This document shows positions 52,998-60,879 of a DNA stretch of 64,000 bases, one piece after another (position 1 is the first letter of the stretch; each line of letters begins with the position of its first letter). Both the position numbers and the translations under genes were made by a program. Under the pieces are notes generated by a model. That model saw only the letters and a list, made by a program, of their open reading frames with translations. It did no database searches and was not told where the DNA came from. The stretch is from Pseudomonas siliginis. GTDB lineage: Bacteria; Pseudomonadota; Gammaproteobacteria; Pseudomonadales; Pseudomonadaceae. Location: NCBI RefSeq assembly GCF_019145195.1, contig NZ_JAHSTW010000008.1, forward strand, positions 288,557 through 352,556. Direction: 5' to 3'.

Positions 52998-54344
52998 TCA
53001 CACCGCCGGAAAATGAATCCTGAACGCCGCCCCGCCCATCGGTGAATCACCCAAAGCCAAACGCGCGTTGTAGCTTTCGATGATGTCCTTGACCACTGCC
53101 AGCCCGATGCCCTGCCCGGGATGCTGGGCGTCCAGGCGTTCGCCGCGTTCCAGAATCCGCGCACGCTGATCGAGGGGCACGCCCGGGCCATCATCCTCGA
53201 CGCACAATTCGATCCCGGCCAAGGACTCGCGCACGCTGACCCGCACTTCGCCGAGGCACAGGCGATAGGCGTTTTCCAGCAGGTTGCCGAGCATTTCCAG
53301 CAAGGCGCCCTGCTCGATCGGCACGTAGCAATGCTCGGGCAGATCAAAGGTCACGCGCACATGTTTGTCGCGGTAGACCTTGTCCAGCGTATCGCACAGG
53401 CTTTTGAGCACCGGTTGCAGGCGCACCTGATGGCGCACCAGACCGCTTTTGCGCAGGCTGGCCCGTTGCAGCTGGTAGCTGATCTGCTGGCTCATGCGTT
53501 CGATCTGACTTTGCAGGACCCAGGCCTGATCGCGGTCTGCGGGGCGCTGGGCCATGTCTTCGCTGACGCCTTGCAGCACCGCCAACGGGGTTTTCAGGCT
53601 GTGGGCGAGGTCGTCGAGGGAGTCGCGGTAGCGGCTGCGTTGCTGGCGTTCGCTGAGCAGCAAGCGGTTGAGCGAGCCGGTCAGGCGCAGCAGTTCACGC
53701 GGGTGTTTTTCCGTCAGGCTTTCGCGGGTACCGCCTTCGATTTCGTCGAGTTCCTGGCTCAAGCGGCGCAAGGCCTTGAGGCCCCAGGTCAGGCCGATCC
53801 ATAGCAGTGCCAGTAAGACCAGCAATGCCGCGCCGAAGCCCAGATAGAGATTTTCGCGCAGGCCTTCGAGGGTGGTTTCGTATTCACGCACCGGTTGCAG
53901 AGCGACGATGCTGAACGCTGCGCTTTTGCCGCCGAGCAGTTTGACTTCGACGTCGTAGACGAAGAACTCCTGACCGCTGGCTTCACGAATCCGCGCGAAC
54001 TCATTGCCGAGGCCGTCGTAGCGCGGTTTGTAGTTGATCTGCTCTTCCTGAGTGGCTTTCGAACGCCACACCAGTTTGCCGTCGCGGTCGTAGATATAGC
54101 CGAGCAAGCGGAAATCGGTGAGGTTAAAGCGCTCGTCGGGCAATTGCGACGGCATCACCAGCCGACCGTTTTCCACCCGCGCGGCGGAGATCAATGTGGT
54201 GACGTCGGAGGCCAGACGTTGCTCGATCGAGTCCTGCAAGGCAAGGCTGAAGGCGCCCTGCATCGCCGGCAACAAAGCGAGCATGAACAACACCGCCAAC
54301 GTGGTGGCGGCGAGCATCAAGCGAACGCGAAGGGAACGGATCAA
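52998..54344 (-). CDS. phoQ: Sensor histidine kinase PhoQ
   Basis: 448 aa, the length of pseudomonad PhoQ. Helix 1 (about 10-32), periplasmic sensor of about 130 residues, helix 2 (about 168-188), HAMP and the box DLAHSLKTPLAVLQ characteristic of PhoQ. It senses low Mg2+ (and, in some species, cationic peptides) and phosphorylates PhoP. It overlaps phoP by 4 nt. Confidence 0.95.
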   Translation of the reverse strand: MIRSLRVRLMLAATTLAVLFMLALLPAMQGAFSLALQDSIEQRLASDVTTLISAARVENGRLVMPSQLPDERFNLTDFRLLGYIYDRDGKLVWRSKATQEEQINYKPRYDGLGNEFARIREASGQEFFVYDVEVKLLGGKSAAFSIVALQPVREYETTLEGLRENLYLGFGAALLVLLALLWIGLTWGLKALRRLSQELDEIEGGTRESLTEKHPRELLRLTGSLNRLLLSERQQRSRYRDSLDDLAHSLKTPLAVLQGVSEDMAQRPADRDQAWVLQSQIERMSQQISYQLQRASLRKSGLVRHQVRLQPVLKSLCDTLDKVYRDKHVRVTFDLPEHCYVPIEQGALLEMLGNLLENAYRLCLGEVRVSVRESLAGIELCVEDDGPGVPLDQRARILERGERLDAQHPGQGIGLAVVKDIIESYNARLALGDSPMGGAAFRIHFPAV

Positions 54345-55018
54345 GTGCAGCGCTCATTGAACAGGTAGCCGAGGCCGCGCACGGTGTCGATCGGTTTGAA
54401 CCCGGCCGGGCCTTCGAGCTTGCGGCGCAGACGGCCGACCAGCACTTCGATGACATTCGGATCGCGCTCGTCATCGTCCGGATAGAGCTGCTCCATCAAG
54501 CGATCCTTGGGCACTACCTGCTGATGGTGGCGCATGAGGTATTCGAGGATGCGGTATTCGTAAGCGGTCAGCGCCAACGGTTGCTCGTCGAGACTGGCCT
54601 GTTTGCGATTGAGGTCGAGCAGCAAAGGCCCGGCAACGATGGTCGACTGGGTGAATCCGCTGGAGCGGCGCAGCAATGCGTTCAGGCGTGCGTCGAGTTC
54701 TTCGAACTGAAACGGCTTGACCACGTAATCGTCGGCACCGGCGGCGAGCCCTTCGACCTTGTCCTGCCAATTGCCGCGCGCGGTGAGGATCAGGATCGGG
54801 AAGGTCTTGCCGCCCGAGCGCAACTGGCGGATCAGGTCGAGCCCGCCCATGCCCGGCAGGCCGAGATCGATCACCGCGAGATCGAAGTTGTACTGACCGG
54901 TCTGGTACAGCGCCTCCTCGGCATTGGCCACGGACTCGACCACATGACCGCTCTCCGTCAGACGGGTTTGCAGGTGATGACGCAACAGCGCCTCGTCTTC
55001 GACGACCAACAGTTTCAT
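54341..55018 (-). CDS. phoP: Response regulator PhoP
   Basis: 225 aa, exactly the P. aeruginosa length. Phospho-acceptor D51 in AVIDLGLPGMGG; winged helix with VEVLVGRLRRKLEG and C-terminal TVRGLGYLFNE. Coupled to phoQ. A REP doublet lies upstream between oprH and phoP. Confidence 0.96.
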   Translation of the reverse strand: MKLLVVEDEALLRHHLQTRLTESGHVVESVANAEEALYQTGQYNFDLAVIDLGLPGMGGLDLIRQLRSGGKTFPILILTARGNWQDKVEGLAAGADDYVVKPFQFEELDARLNALLRRSSGFTQSTIVAGPLLLDLNRKQASLDEQPLALTAYEYRILEYLMRHHQQVVPKDRLMEQLYPDDDERDPNVIEVLVGRLRRKLEGPAGFKPIDTVRGLGYLFNERCT

Positions 55019-55057
55019 GCCTTTCTCCCTATCACTTGAACTCTCCAGGCAACTACC

Positions 55058-55144
55058 TGTGGGAGCGAGCCTGCTCGCGAATACGGTGGATCAGCCAGGC
55101 AATTGGCGGCTGATACACCTTTCGCGAGCAGGCTCGCTCCCACA
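55058..55144. repeat. REP doublet, type A, inside the oprH-phoP operon
   Basis: Inverted REP units between the oprH stop (55165) and the phoP start (55018); in an oprH-phoPQ transcript the hairpin lies in the intercistronic gap. Confidence 0.92.
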
Positions 55145-55164
55145 CTTCAAACTGCGACAACCGC

Positions 55165-55770
55165 TTAGAAATAGTAGTTGGCCGACAGGTAGGTCTGCGC
55201 GCTGCTGGTCAAGTCCAGTGAGCCCTGTTTGCTGCCGCCGCTCTCTTTCATTTCGGTGCTGGCGTTGCTGCGCAGGTAACGGTAACCGAGTTCCACCGAG
55301 GTGTTCTGCGAAACTTGCTGCAACACACCGACCTGGCCACCGATGGCGTAACCGATGTCGCTGTCACGGCTGAAACCTGGCGAATCCTGCGTCAGCTTGC
55401 TCAGACCGGCCGTGGCGCCACCGAACAATTTGGTGCTGCCGCCCACCGGGTAGAACAGATCATAGCTGCCAAGCAGATTTTCCTGGCGCAGTTTAACGCC
55501 ATTGTGCGAGCCGGAAACGTTGTCGTAAGTGGCGTAGTAGCGGCCCTGGCTGTTTTGCTGACCGAGGCGCATGCCGTAGGTGTTGTTGCCGTCGATGGCC
55601 CCAGTGACGTTGGGGTTGCCGAGGTTGTTGTTGAGCGCGTGGGACTTGTCGATCTTGTCGCTGGTCTGGCCGAATGTCAGGCCGGCGAAGTTGCTGGTGT
55701 CGTCGGCATTGGCCGCGATGCTGGAGCCTAACAGGGTAAAAGCCAGCAGCAATTTGTTTAAACGAGTCAT
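55165..55770 (-). CDS. oprH: Outer-membrane protein OprH
   Basis: 201 aa from ATG 55770 with GAGGAAA upstream. Signal peptide ends near IAANA (residue 22). The mature protein is an eight-strand beta-barrel with alternating strands and aromatic end SANYYF. In P. aeruginosa OprH binds lipopolysaccharide phosphates and replaces Mg2+. Its promoter carries the PhoP repeat array. First gene of the oprH-phoP-phoQ unit. Confidence 0.94.
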   Translation of the reverse strand: MTRLNKLLLAFTLLGSSIAANADDTSNFAGLTFGQTSDKIDKSHALNNNLGNPNVTGAIDGNNTYGMRLGQQNSQGRYYATYDNVSGSHNGVKLRQENLLGSYDLFYPVGGSTKLFGGATAGLSKLTQDSPGFSRDSDIGYAIGGQVGVLQQVSQNTSVELGYRYLRSNASTEMKESGGSKQGSLDLTSSAQTYLSANYYF

Positions 55771-55816
55771 GGGTATTTCCTCTTTCACAGTGCTGTTTGG
55801 GTATGGCGCAAGGTTA

Positions 55817-55867
55817 CTGAGCCGCCCCTGTACGGCCCCTGAACCGTCTCTGAACCTGACCTGAACC
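55817..55867. promoter_or_regulatory. PhoP box array upstream of oprH
   Basis: On the minus strand five repeats with an exact 11-nt period: GGTTCAG three times, then CGTACAG, then GGCTCAG. The first three are perfect. PhoP sites are direct repeats of this length; the array is longer than the usual two. It also faces the dienelactone hydrolase gene on the plus strand. Confidence 0.88.
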
Positions 55868-55913
55868 GGATCGACTAGGCTGTTCTGACCACTTTCAATA
55901 AGGACACCCGACC

Positions 55914-56705
55914 ATGCGCCTGTTCCTCGCCCTCACTTTGCTGGCGGTCAGCAGCCTCACCCAGGCTGCGATCAAGACTGAAGAAATCCCTTATCAAAGC
56001 GCCGACGGCAGCCAACTGATCGGCTACTACGCCTATGACGACGCGATCAAAGGCCCACGCCCCGGCGTTGTTGTGGTCCACGAATGGTGGGGGCTGAACG
56101 ATTACGCCAAGCGCCGCGCGCGGGATTTCGCCGAACTCGGCTACAGTGCGCTGGCCATCGATATGTACGGCGACGGCAAAAACACCGAGCACCCGAAAGA
56201 CGCCATGGCCTTCATGCAGGCAGCGACAAAGGATGCCGATGCCGCCAGTAAACGGTTCGCCGCCGGGCTCGATCTGTTGAAGAAGCAAAAGCAGACCGAC
56301 CCGAACAAAATCGCCGCCGTCGGCTATTGCTTCGGTGGCGCCGTGGTGCTGAATGCGGCGCGTCAGGGTGTGCCGCTGGCCGGTGTGGTGAGTTTCCATG
56401 GCGCGCTGGCGACCAAGACCCCGGCGACTCCGGGCAGTGTGAAGGCGAAGATTCTCGTCGAGCATGGGGCGCTGGACAGCATGGTCACTCAGGACCACGT
56501 CACCGCGTTCAAGTCTGAGATGGACAAGGCCGGGGCGGACTACAAGTTCGTCAGTCTGGATGGCGCCAAGCATGGTTTCAGCAATCCGGATGCCGATCGC
56601 TTGAGCCATGGCGAGCATGGCGGGCCGGACATTGGTTACAACAAGGCGGCGGATGAAAAATCCTGGGCGGATATGCAGGCGTTCTTCAAGAAGATTTTCG
56701 GTTGA
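55914..56705 (+). CDS. Periplasmic dienelactone hydrolase-family protein
   Basis: 263 aa with signal peptide (cleavage near TQAA, about residue 18). Nucleophile cysteine C139 in GYCFGG, with later aspartate and histidine (GAKHGFSNPDAD) completing the Cys-His-Asp triad of this family. Natural substrate unknown; most members are general esterases. Start codon is 47 nt from the PhoP array, so it could be PhoP-linked. Confidence 0.88.
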   Translation: MRLFLALTLLAVSSLTQAAIKTEEIPYQSADGSQLIGYYAYDDAIKGPRPGVVVVHEWWGLNDYAKRRARDFAELGYSALAIDMYGDGKNTEHPKDAMAFMQAATKDADAASKRFAAGLDLLKKQKQTDPNKIAAVGYCFGGAVVLNAARQGVPLAGVVSFHGALATKTPATPGSVKAKILVEHGALDSMVTQDHVTAFKSEMDKAGADYKFVSLDGAKHGFSNPDADRLSHGEHGGPDIGYNKAADEKSWADMQAFFKKIFG

Positions 56706-56729
56706 GTCAGTAACGACCGAGGCGCGGCT

Positions 56730-56805
56730 TTCGCGAGCAGGCTCGCTCCCACACCGGATATCTGTCGCCCAGAAGATCCCTTGTGGGAGCGAGCCTGCTC
56801 GCGAA
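56730..56805. repeat. REP doublet, type A
   Basis: Inverted REP units directly upstream of the phosphopantetheinyl transferase start region. Confidence 0.92.
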
Positions 56806-56857
56806 GGCTTCACCGCCGATCTCGACCTCGCCCCGACTAACCGGCAAAATGCCCGCC

Positions 56858-57583
56858 ATGAACTTCACCCCCGCCCTGCCCGCCTGCTGCACTGCGCTCG
56901 ACAGCCACTGGCCGTTGCCGACGGTATTGGCCGATACCGTGCTGCTCAGTACTCACTTCGACCCGGCACGCCTGCTTGGCGATGATTTTCAGCGCAGCGC
57001 TGTGTTGGCGCCGCCGAGCATTCAGCGCTCGGTAGCCAAACGCCAGGCCGAATTTCTCGCCGGGCGCATTTGCGCCCGGGCCGCGCTGCAACAACTCGAA
57101 GGCCTGAATATCGTCCCGCCGATCGGCGACGATCGCGCCCCGGTGTGGCCGGCGCATATCTGCGGCTCGATCACCCACAGCACTGGCCGCGCGGCGGCGA
57201 TTGTCGCCAACAAACAGCACTGGCGAGGCTTGGGCATGGATCTGGAAAACCTGTTGAGCCACGAGCGCGCCGAACGCCTGGCCGGGGAAATTCTCACGCC
57301 GGCGGAAATGCAGCGCATGGCGGCGGGTTCTCAGGAGCAACTGGCGCTGCGGGTGACCCTGACGTTTTCGGTCAAAGAAAGTTTGTTCAAGGCGCTCTAC
57401 CCGATTGTGCAGCAGCGCTTTTATTTCGAGCATGCCGAAGTGCTGGAATGGACTGCGGCGGGCCAGGTCAGGCTGCGGCTGTTGACGGATCTGTCGAGGG
57501 AATGGCGCAATGGATCGGAGCTGGAGGCGCAGTTTGCAGTGCAGGATGGGCAGTTGTTGAGCCTGGTCAGTATTCAAGCCTGA
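56858..57583 (+). CDS. pcpS: 4'-phosphopantetheinyl transferase, PcpS-like
   Basis: 241 aa from ATG 56858; upstream residues would be REP-encoded. Motifs of the EntD/PcpS type: GSITHSTGRAAAIV, GMDLE (Mg2+ aspartate and glutamate) and FSVKESLFKALYP (catalytic Glu/Lys). It attaches the phosphopantetheine arm to carrier proteins of both fatty-acid and siderophore or peptide synthesis; pseudomonads usually have this single broad enzyme. Between REP doublets. Confidence 0.9.
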   Translation: MNFTPALPACCTALDSHWPLPTVLADTVLLSTHFDPARLLGDDFQRSAVLAPPSIQRSVAKRQAEFLAGRICARAALQQLEGLNIVPPIGDDRAPVWPAHICGSITHSTGRAAAIVANKQHWRGLGMDLENLLSHERAERLAGEILTPAEMQRMAAGSQEQLALRVTLTFSVKESLFKALYPIVQQRFYFEHAEVLEWTAAGQVRLRLLTDLSREWRNGSELEAQFAVQDGQLLSLVSIQA

Positions 57584-57608
57584 GGATTTGCATTGTCTGT
57601 TATGGGGC

Positions 57609-57674
57609 CTTCGCGAGCAGGCTCGCTCCCACAGGGGATTGCATTTCAAATGTGGGAGCGAGCCTGCTCGCGAA
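57609..57674. repeat. REP doublet, type A, short centre
   Basis: Inverted REP units around GGGGATTGCATTTCAAAT, convergent-gene junction. Confidence 0.92.
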
Positions 57675-57690
57675 GGCGGTATCCCGAATC

Positions 57691-59301
57691 TCAGCGGCGC
57701 TCCTGATTCCTCGGCCAACTCAGACTGAAACACGCCCCACCCAGACTCTTGCTCTTGCCAATGATCGCGCGGCCGTCGTGCCAGTGAATGATCCGCCGCA
57801 CAATCGACAGTCCCAGACCATGCCCGCCCGAGGCGCGTGTGCGGCTATCGTCGAGGCGCAGAAACGGCGTGAAGATCCGCTCCCAAGCCACTTCCGGCAC
57901 GCCCGGCCCGTCGTCCTCGACGTCGATCCGGCAGCGCAACTGGCCGACCTGATAACTCACCGTCACCTGCGAATGCGCATGGCGCATCGCGTTGCCCACC
58001 AGATTCTGCAGCGCTCGGTGCAGATAACGCGGTTCGGCCTCGACCCAGGCGCCGTCATTGTCGGCAGATGAAAGACACAAACCGCGCTGCACCGTGACCT
58101 CGGCGCGCAGCGGCGCCAATTCTGCGATCACCTGATTGACCAGCGCATCCAGATCGATGCGCTGGAAAGTCAGCGCCGGCGAGCCTTGCTCCAGTCGTGC
58201 GTAGGTGAGCATTTCGTCGACCAGCTTGTCGAGGTCCTCGATGTCGTGATCCATGCCTTCGCGGTATTTCTCCAGTGCCTGCGGGGTGGTCGCCGTACCG
58301 ATCATCTCCAGACCGAAACGCAGCCGCGCCACCGGCGTGCGCAACTCATGGGACACCGCGCGCACCAGTTCACGCTGGATCGCCAGCAATTGTTGCAAGT
58401 GCTCGGCCATGCCGTTGAACGCAGACGCCAGCCGTCCAACCGAGTCGGCACCGCGCGCCGGCACGCGGGTTTCCAGGCTGCCCTTGGCGATGCGCGTGGC
58501 CGCTGCTTCGAGACCGCGCAAACGCCGCTCAAGCTGACGCACCAACAGATAAACGATGAGACCGATCAGCGTCAGACCGAGCGCAGCAATCAGCACCAAC
58601 CATTCCGGCGGGTACGGATTCATCTGGTACAGCGGGCCGATTTCCAGCACCCACGGCGTACCGACCATGCCAGCGAAGACGCGGATCGAATCGCCGCCCT
58701 TGCCCAGCGCCATCACCGTGTCGCCCTCGGCCACGCGGCGGCTCTGGTCTTCGTCCATGTCGGCGTCATTTACCGTGACCAGACGCAGATCGAAGCCAAA
58801 GCCCTTTTCCTGTTTTATCTGCGCCAGACGTTTGGGCTGTTCGCCGACCGGTACCCGCACCAGCTCATCGGCCAGCAGATAAATGGTCGCCCGGGCCAGT
58901 TGCTCGCTGATCTGCTGCACCTCTCCTACCAGTACAAGCTGCTCTTTTTCGCTGATCAGCCGATAGACCTTGGCCGCATGTGGCCCGGTCTGCTCGACCA
59001 GCGCCTGCCCGCGCAGGACACGGGTGCGCTGGGCCAGATCAAGGTCGGTTTCAGAGAATTTCTTCAGCGTCAGCGGGATGCCGAGCAGCCGCTCCCACAC
59101 CAGCAGCGCGCGATGGCGTTCGGTCTGGTTCATCGGTTGCAGGTTGTCGGCCATCAGCGAGAAGGTGCCGTGGGCCAGGCGTTCGCGATATTGCTCGCTG
59201 CGCACCTGATTGAGCAGGTTCAGCGCCAGCACGCCGAGCACCGCCACCAGAATCAGCGCGGCGCACATGCCGCCGTAGATGCGCAGGAAGATCGAATTCA
59301 C
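57691..59301 (-). CDS. rstB: Sensor histidine kinase RstB-like
   Basis: 536 aa, larger than E. coli RstB (433 aa) because of a longer periplasmic region (about 32-235). Helix 1 about 8-28, helix 2 about 238-258, HAMP, box RAVSHELRTPVARLRFGLE, N box NLVGNAMRHA and GGHGLGLSIV. Overlaps rstA by 4 nt. In PAO1 the pair sits next to nrdA (recalled PA1156-PA1158), as here. Confidence 0.88.
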   Translation of the reverse strand: MNSIFLRIYGGMCAALILVAVLGVLALNLLNQVRSEQYRERLAHGTFSLMADNLQPMNQTERHRALLVWERLLGIPLTLKKFSETDLDLAQRTRVLRGQALVEQTGPHAAKVYRLISEKEQLVLVGEVQQISEQLARATIYLLADELVRVPVGEQPKRLAQIKQEKGFGFDLRLVTVNDADMDEDQSRRVAEGDTVMALGKGGDSIRVFAGMVGTPWVLEIGPLYQMNPYPPEWLVLIAALGLTLIGLIVYLLVRQLERRLRGLEAAATRIAKGSLETRVPARGADSVGRLASAFNGMAEHLQQLLAIQRELVRAVSHELRTPVARLRFGLEMIGTATTPQALEKYREGMDHDIEDLDKLVDEMLTYARLEQGSPALTFQRIDLDALVNQVIAELAPLRAEVTVQRGLCLSSADNDGAWVEAEPRYLHRALQNLVGNAMRHAHSQVTVSYQVGQLRCRIDVEDDGPGVPEVAWERIFTPFLRLDDSRTRASGGHGLGLSIVRRIIHWHDGRAIIGKSKSLGGACFSLSWPRNQERR

Positions 59302-60020
59302 AGCGCCAGGTCTGCGCAGGCCTCAGGGACGAACAGATAGCCTTTGCTGCGAATGGTCTTGATCAGGCGCGGATGATCGGGGTCGTCGCCGATTTTCGGG
59401 CGGATGCGCGAGATGCGCACGTCGATCGAGCGGTCCTGGCCGTCGTAGCCGATGCCGCGCAGGGCAGTGAAGATTTCTTCCCGGGAAAGAATCCGCCCGG
59501 CATTGGACACCAGCAGCCACAGCAGGTCGAACTCGGCGCTGGTCAGCTCGATGCCGTTGTCGCTCAGCCAGGCTTCGCGCAATGCGTTGTCGACCACCAG
59601 TGGACCGAATTGCAACCGCCGGGATTTTTCCGCGACCGGCTCCGGTGTGTCACTGCGGCGCAGCAACGCCTGGATGCGCGCCAGCAACAAGCGCGGACGC
59701 ACCGGTTTGCATACGTAGTCGTCGGCACCGAGGTCGAGGCCGTGGATCTGATCAGCGTCATCGGTGCGCGCGGTGAGCATCAGGATCGGCCCGTCGTACT
59801 GGCTGCGCACCTTGCGGCAAATGCTCAGGCCATCCTCGCCGGGCAGCATCAGATCGAGGATCACCAGATCCGGCTGCTCCTTGATGATCCGCGCCGCCGC
59901 CAGCGCACCGTTGCCTTCGATCTCCACGCGCAGGCCATTGGCTTGCAGGTAATCGCGGGTGAGCTCGGCCAGTCGCTGGTCATCCTCGACGATCAATACC
60001 TGCCAGGTTTGTTGCTCCAC
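59298..60020 (-). CDS. rstA: OmpR-family response regulator RstA-like
   Basis: 240 aa from a GTG start at 60020 (VEQQTWQVLIVEDD) with AGAGGT upstream. Phospho-acceptor D56 in VILDLMLPGEDG; C-terminal winged helix with DVRISRIRPKIGDD and IRSKGYLFVPE. Translationally coupled to rstB. Target genes unknown, but nrdA is the divergent neighbour. Confidence 0.9.
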   Translation of the reverse strand: MEQQTWQVLIVEDDQRLAELTRDYLQANGLRVEIEGNGALAAARIIKEQPDLVILDLMLPGEDGLSICRKVRSQYDGPILMLTARTDDADQIHGLDLGADDYVCKPVRPRLLLARIQALLRRSDTPEPVAEKSRRLQFGPLVVDNALREAWLSDNGIELTSAEFDLLWLLVSNAGRILSREEIFTALRGIGYDGQDRSIDVRISRIRPKIGDDPDHPRLIKTIRSKGYLFVPEACADLAL

Positions 60021-60082
60021 CGGTGACCTCTGCTTGCTGTTTTTATTAAAAGAAGAAAGACAATCGCCTGACACGGACAAAA

Positions 60083-60172
60083 CCTGTGGGAGCGAGCCTG
60101 TTCGCGAAAGCGTCTGTTGCTCCAACCTGAATGCTCAGTGGTCAACCGATTCGCGAGCAGGCTCGCTCCCAC
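60083..60172. repeat. REP doublet, type A, upstream of rstA
   Basis: Inverted REP units; one has CCTGTTCGC in place of CCTGCTCGC. Confidence 0.92.
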
Positions 60173-60436
60173 AATCCTGCGTGTACCTCCCGATCATCTG
60201 TCATGTTTCAGGAGGATAAAAATGCCCATGCGCCCAGCGATTGTATAAACGCCGGCCACCCGGAAAACAAGTCGGTAAATGCGTTCGGACAAGGCCGAAT
60301 TCTGTGATAGGGTTCGCGCCCTTAAAAAACCGCTGAAGCGTTTTTCCAGGCAAAAAAACAGTGACAAACGGTCTGGCTCAGCAGGTTCGCGGCCTACACG
60401 CGTTTTCCCTGTTTCTTACACAAATTACGCACAGGC

Positions 60437-60445
60437 TTATCCACA
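60437..60445 (+). promoter_or_regulatory. DnaA box upstream of nrdA
   Basis: TTATCCACA, the perfect DnaA 9-mer. A one-mismatch copy TTACGCACA is at about 60425-60433. DnaA is known to control E. coli nrdAB, so the site is meaningful; binding here is inferred. Confidence 0.65.
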
Positions 60446-60454
60446 GGTAGTACG

Positions 60455-60484
60455 TTGCAATCCCCCCCTAAAACGCATTATCTT
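60455..60484 (+). promoter_or_regulatory. Probable sigma-70 promoter of nrdA
   Basis: -35 TTGCAA (60455-60460) and -10 TATCTT (60479-60484), 18 nt apart. The -10 overlaps NrdR box 1, so repressor binding would block RNA polymerase. Places the transcription start near 60491. Confidence 0.5.
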
Positions 60485-60517
60485 GTAGCACGGCGAAAAC
60501 AGAGACCCTACATATAG
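60476..60517. promoter_or_regulatory. Pair of NrdR boxes
   Basis: Box 1 core CATTATCTTG (60476-60485) and box 2 core CTACATATAG (60508-60517, inside the palindrome CCCTACATATAGGG). The cores are 32 bp apart, about three helical turns, the spacing expected for NrdR oligomers. Box 2 is near-consensus; box 1 has two mismatches. Confidence 0.72.
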
Positions 60518-60879
60518 GGTTTTCACCTAAAACGCCCAACCACATTTCAGACCTGAAACTCAAGTGCTTTATGGCCAGTTTCCGGTAGAACAAGCGAGTT
60601 TTTTCAAGCCCAAACCGCACTGGCGGATGGCACCGTTTTATTTGGTCCGAAACGGACAAAACGGTATGGGTGTTGCAGTCATGACTGCCACCCGCGAAGG
60701 AATCCGGTGGCGAGCTTCGGCTCGTAACCAAAACTTCGGCAAGGATGCGGCGTTGCAGCCTTTTTCCTACTGTTCCGAAGTTTGTAATGCCGACGCCCGT
60801 CGGTTGCAGTGCTTCGGTACAGAACGGTGAGCACCATGACGGTGCCAAACAAACATAGAGAATGTGGAGACCACCCCCC
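60491..60879 (+). other. Long 5' leader of nrdA
   Basis: About 390 nt between the predicted start and the nrdA ATG, lower in GC than the neighbouring genes. Hairpins include CGAGC-TTCG-GCTCG (60713-60726) and CCGAC-GCCC-GTCGG (60791-60804). An 88-codon frame 60564-60830 lies within it but lacks a good ribosome-binding site. I do not recognise a known riboswitch class. Confidence 0.5.

Noticed and set aside
45453..57674. CRISPR-like array of regularly similar repeats
   Set aside because: The repeats are inverted REP doublets separated by genes, not direct repeats with unique spacers, and no cas genes are present.
60411..60421. GacA box near 60415 (complement of TGTAAG)
   Set aside because: Only one half-site is present; no rsm small RNA sequence with repeated GGA motifs follows. 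No rsmX/Y/Z gene was found in the window.
60564..60830. 88-codon frame in the nrdA leader
   Set aside because: GTG start without a clear ribosome-binding site and a composition not like the neighbouring genes. Kept only as part of the leader description.
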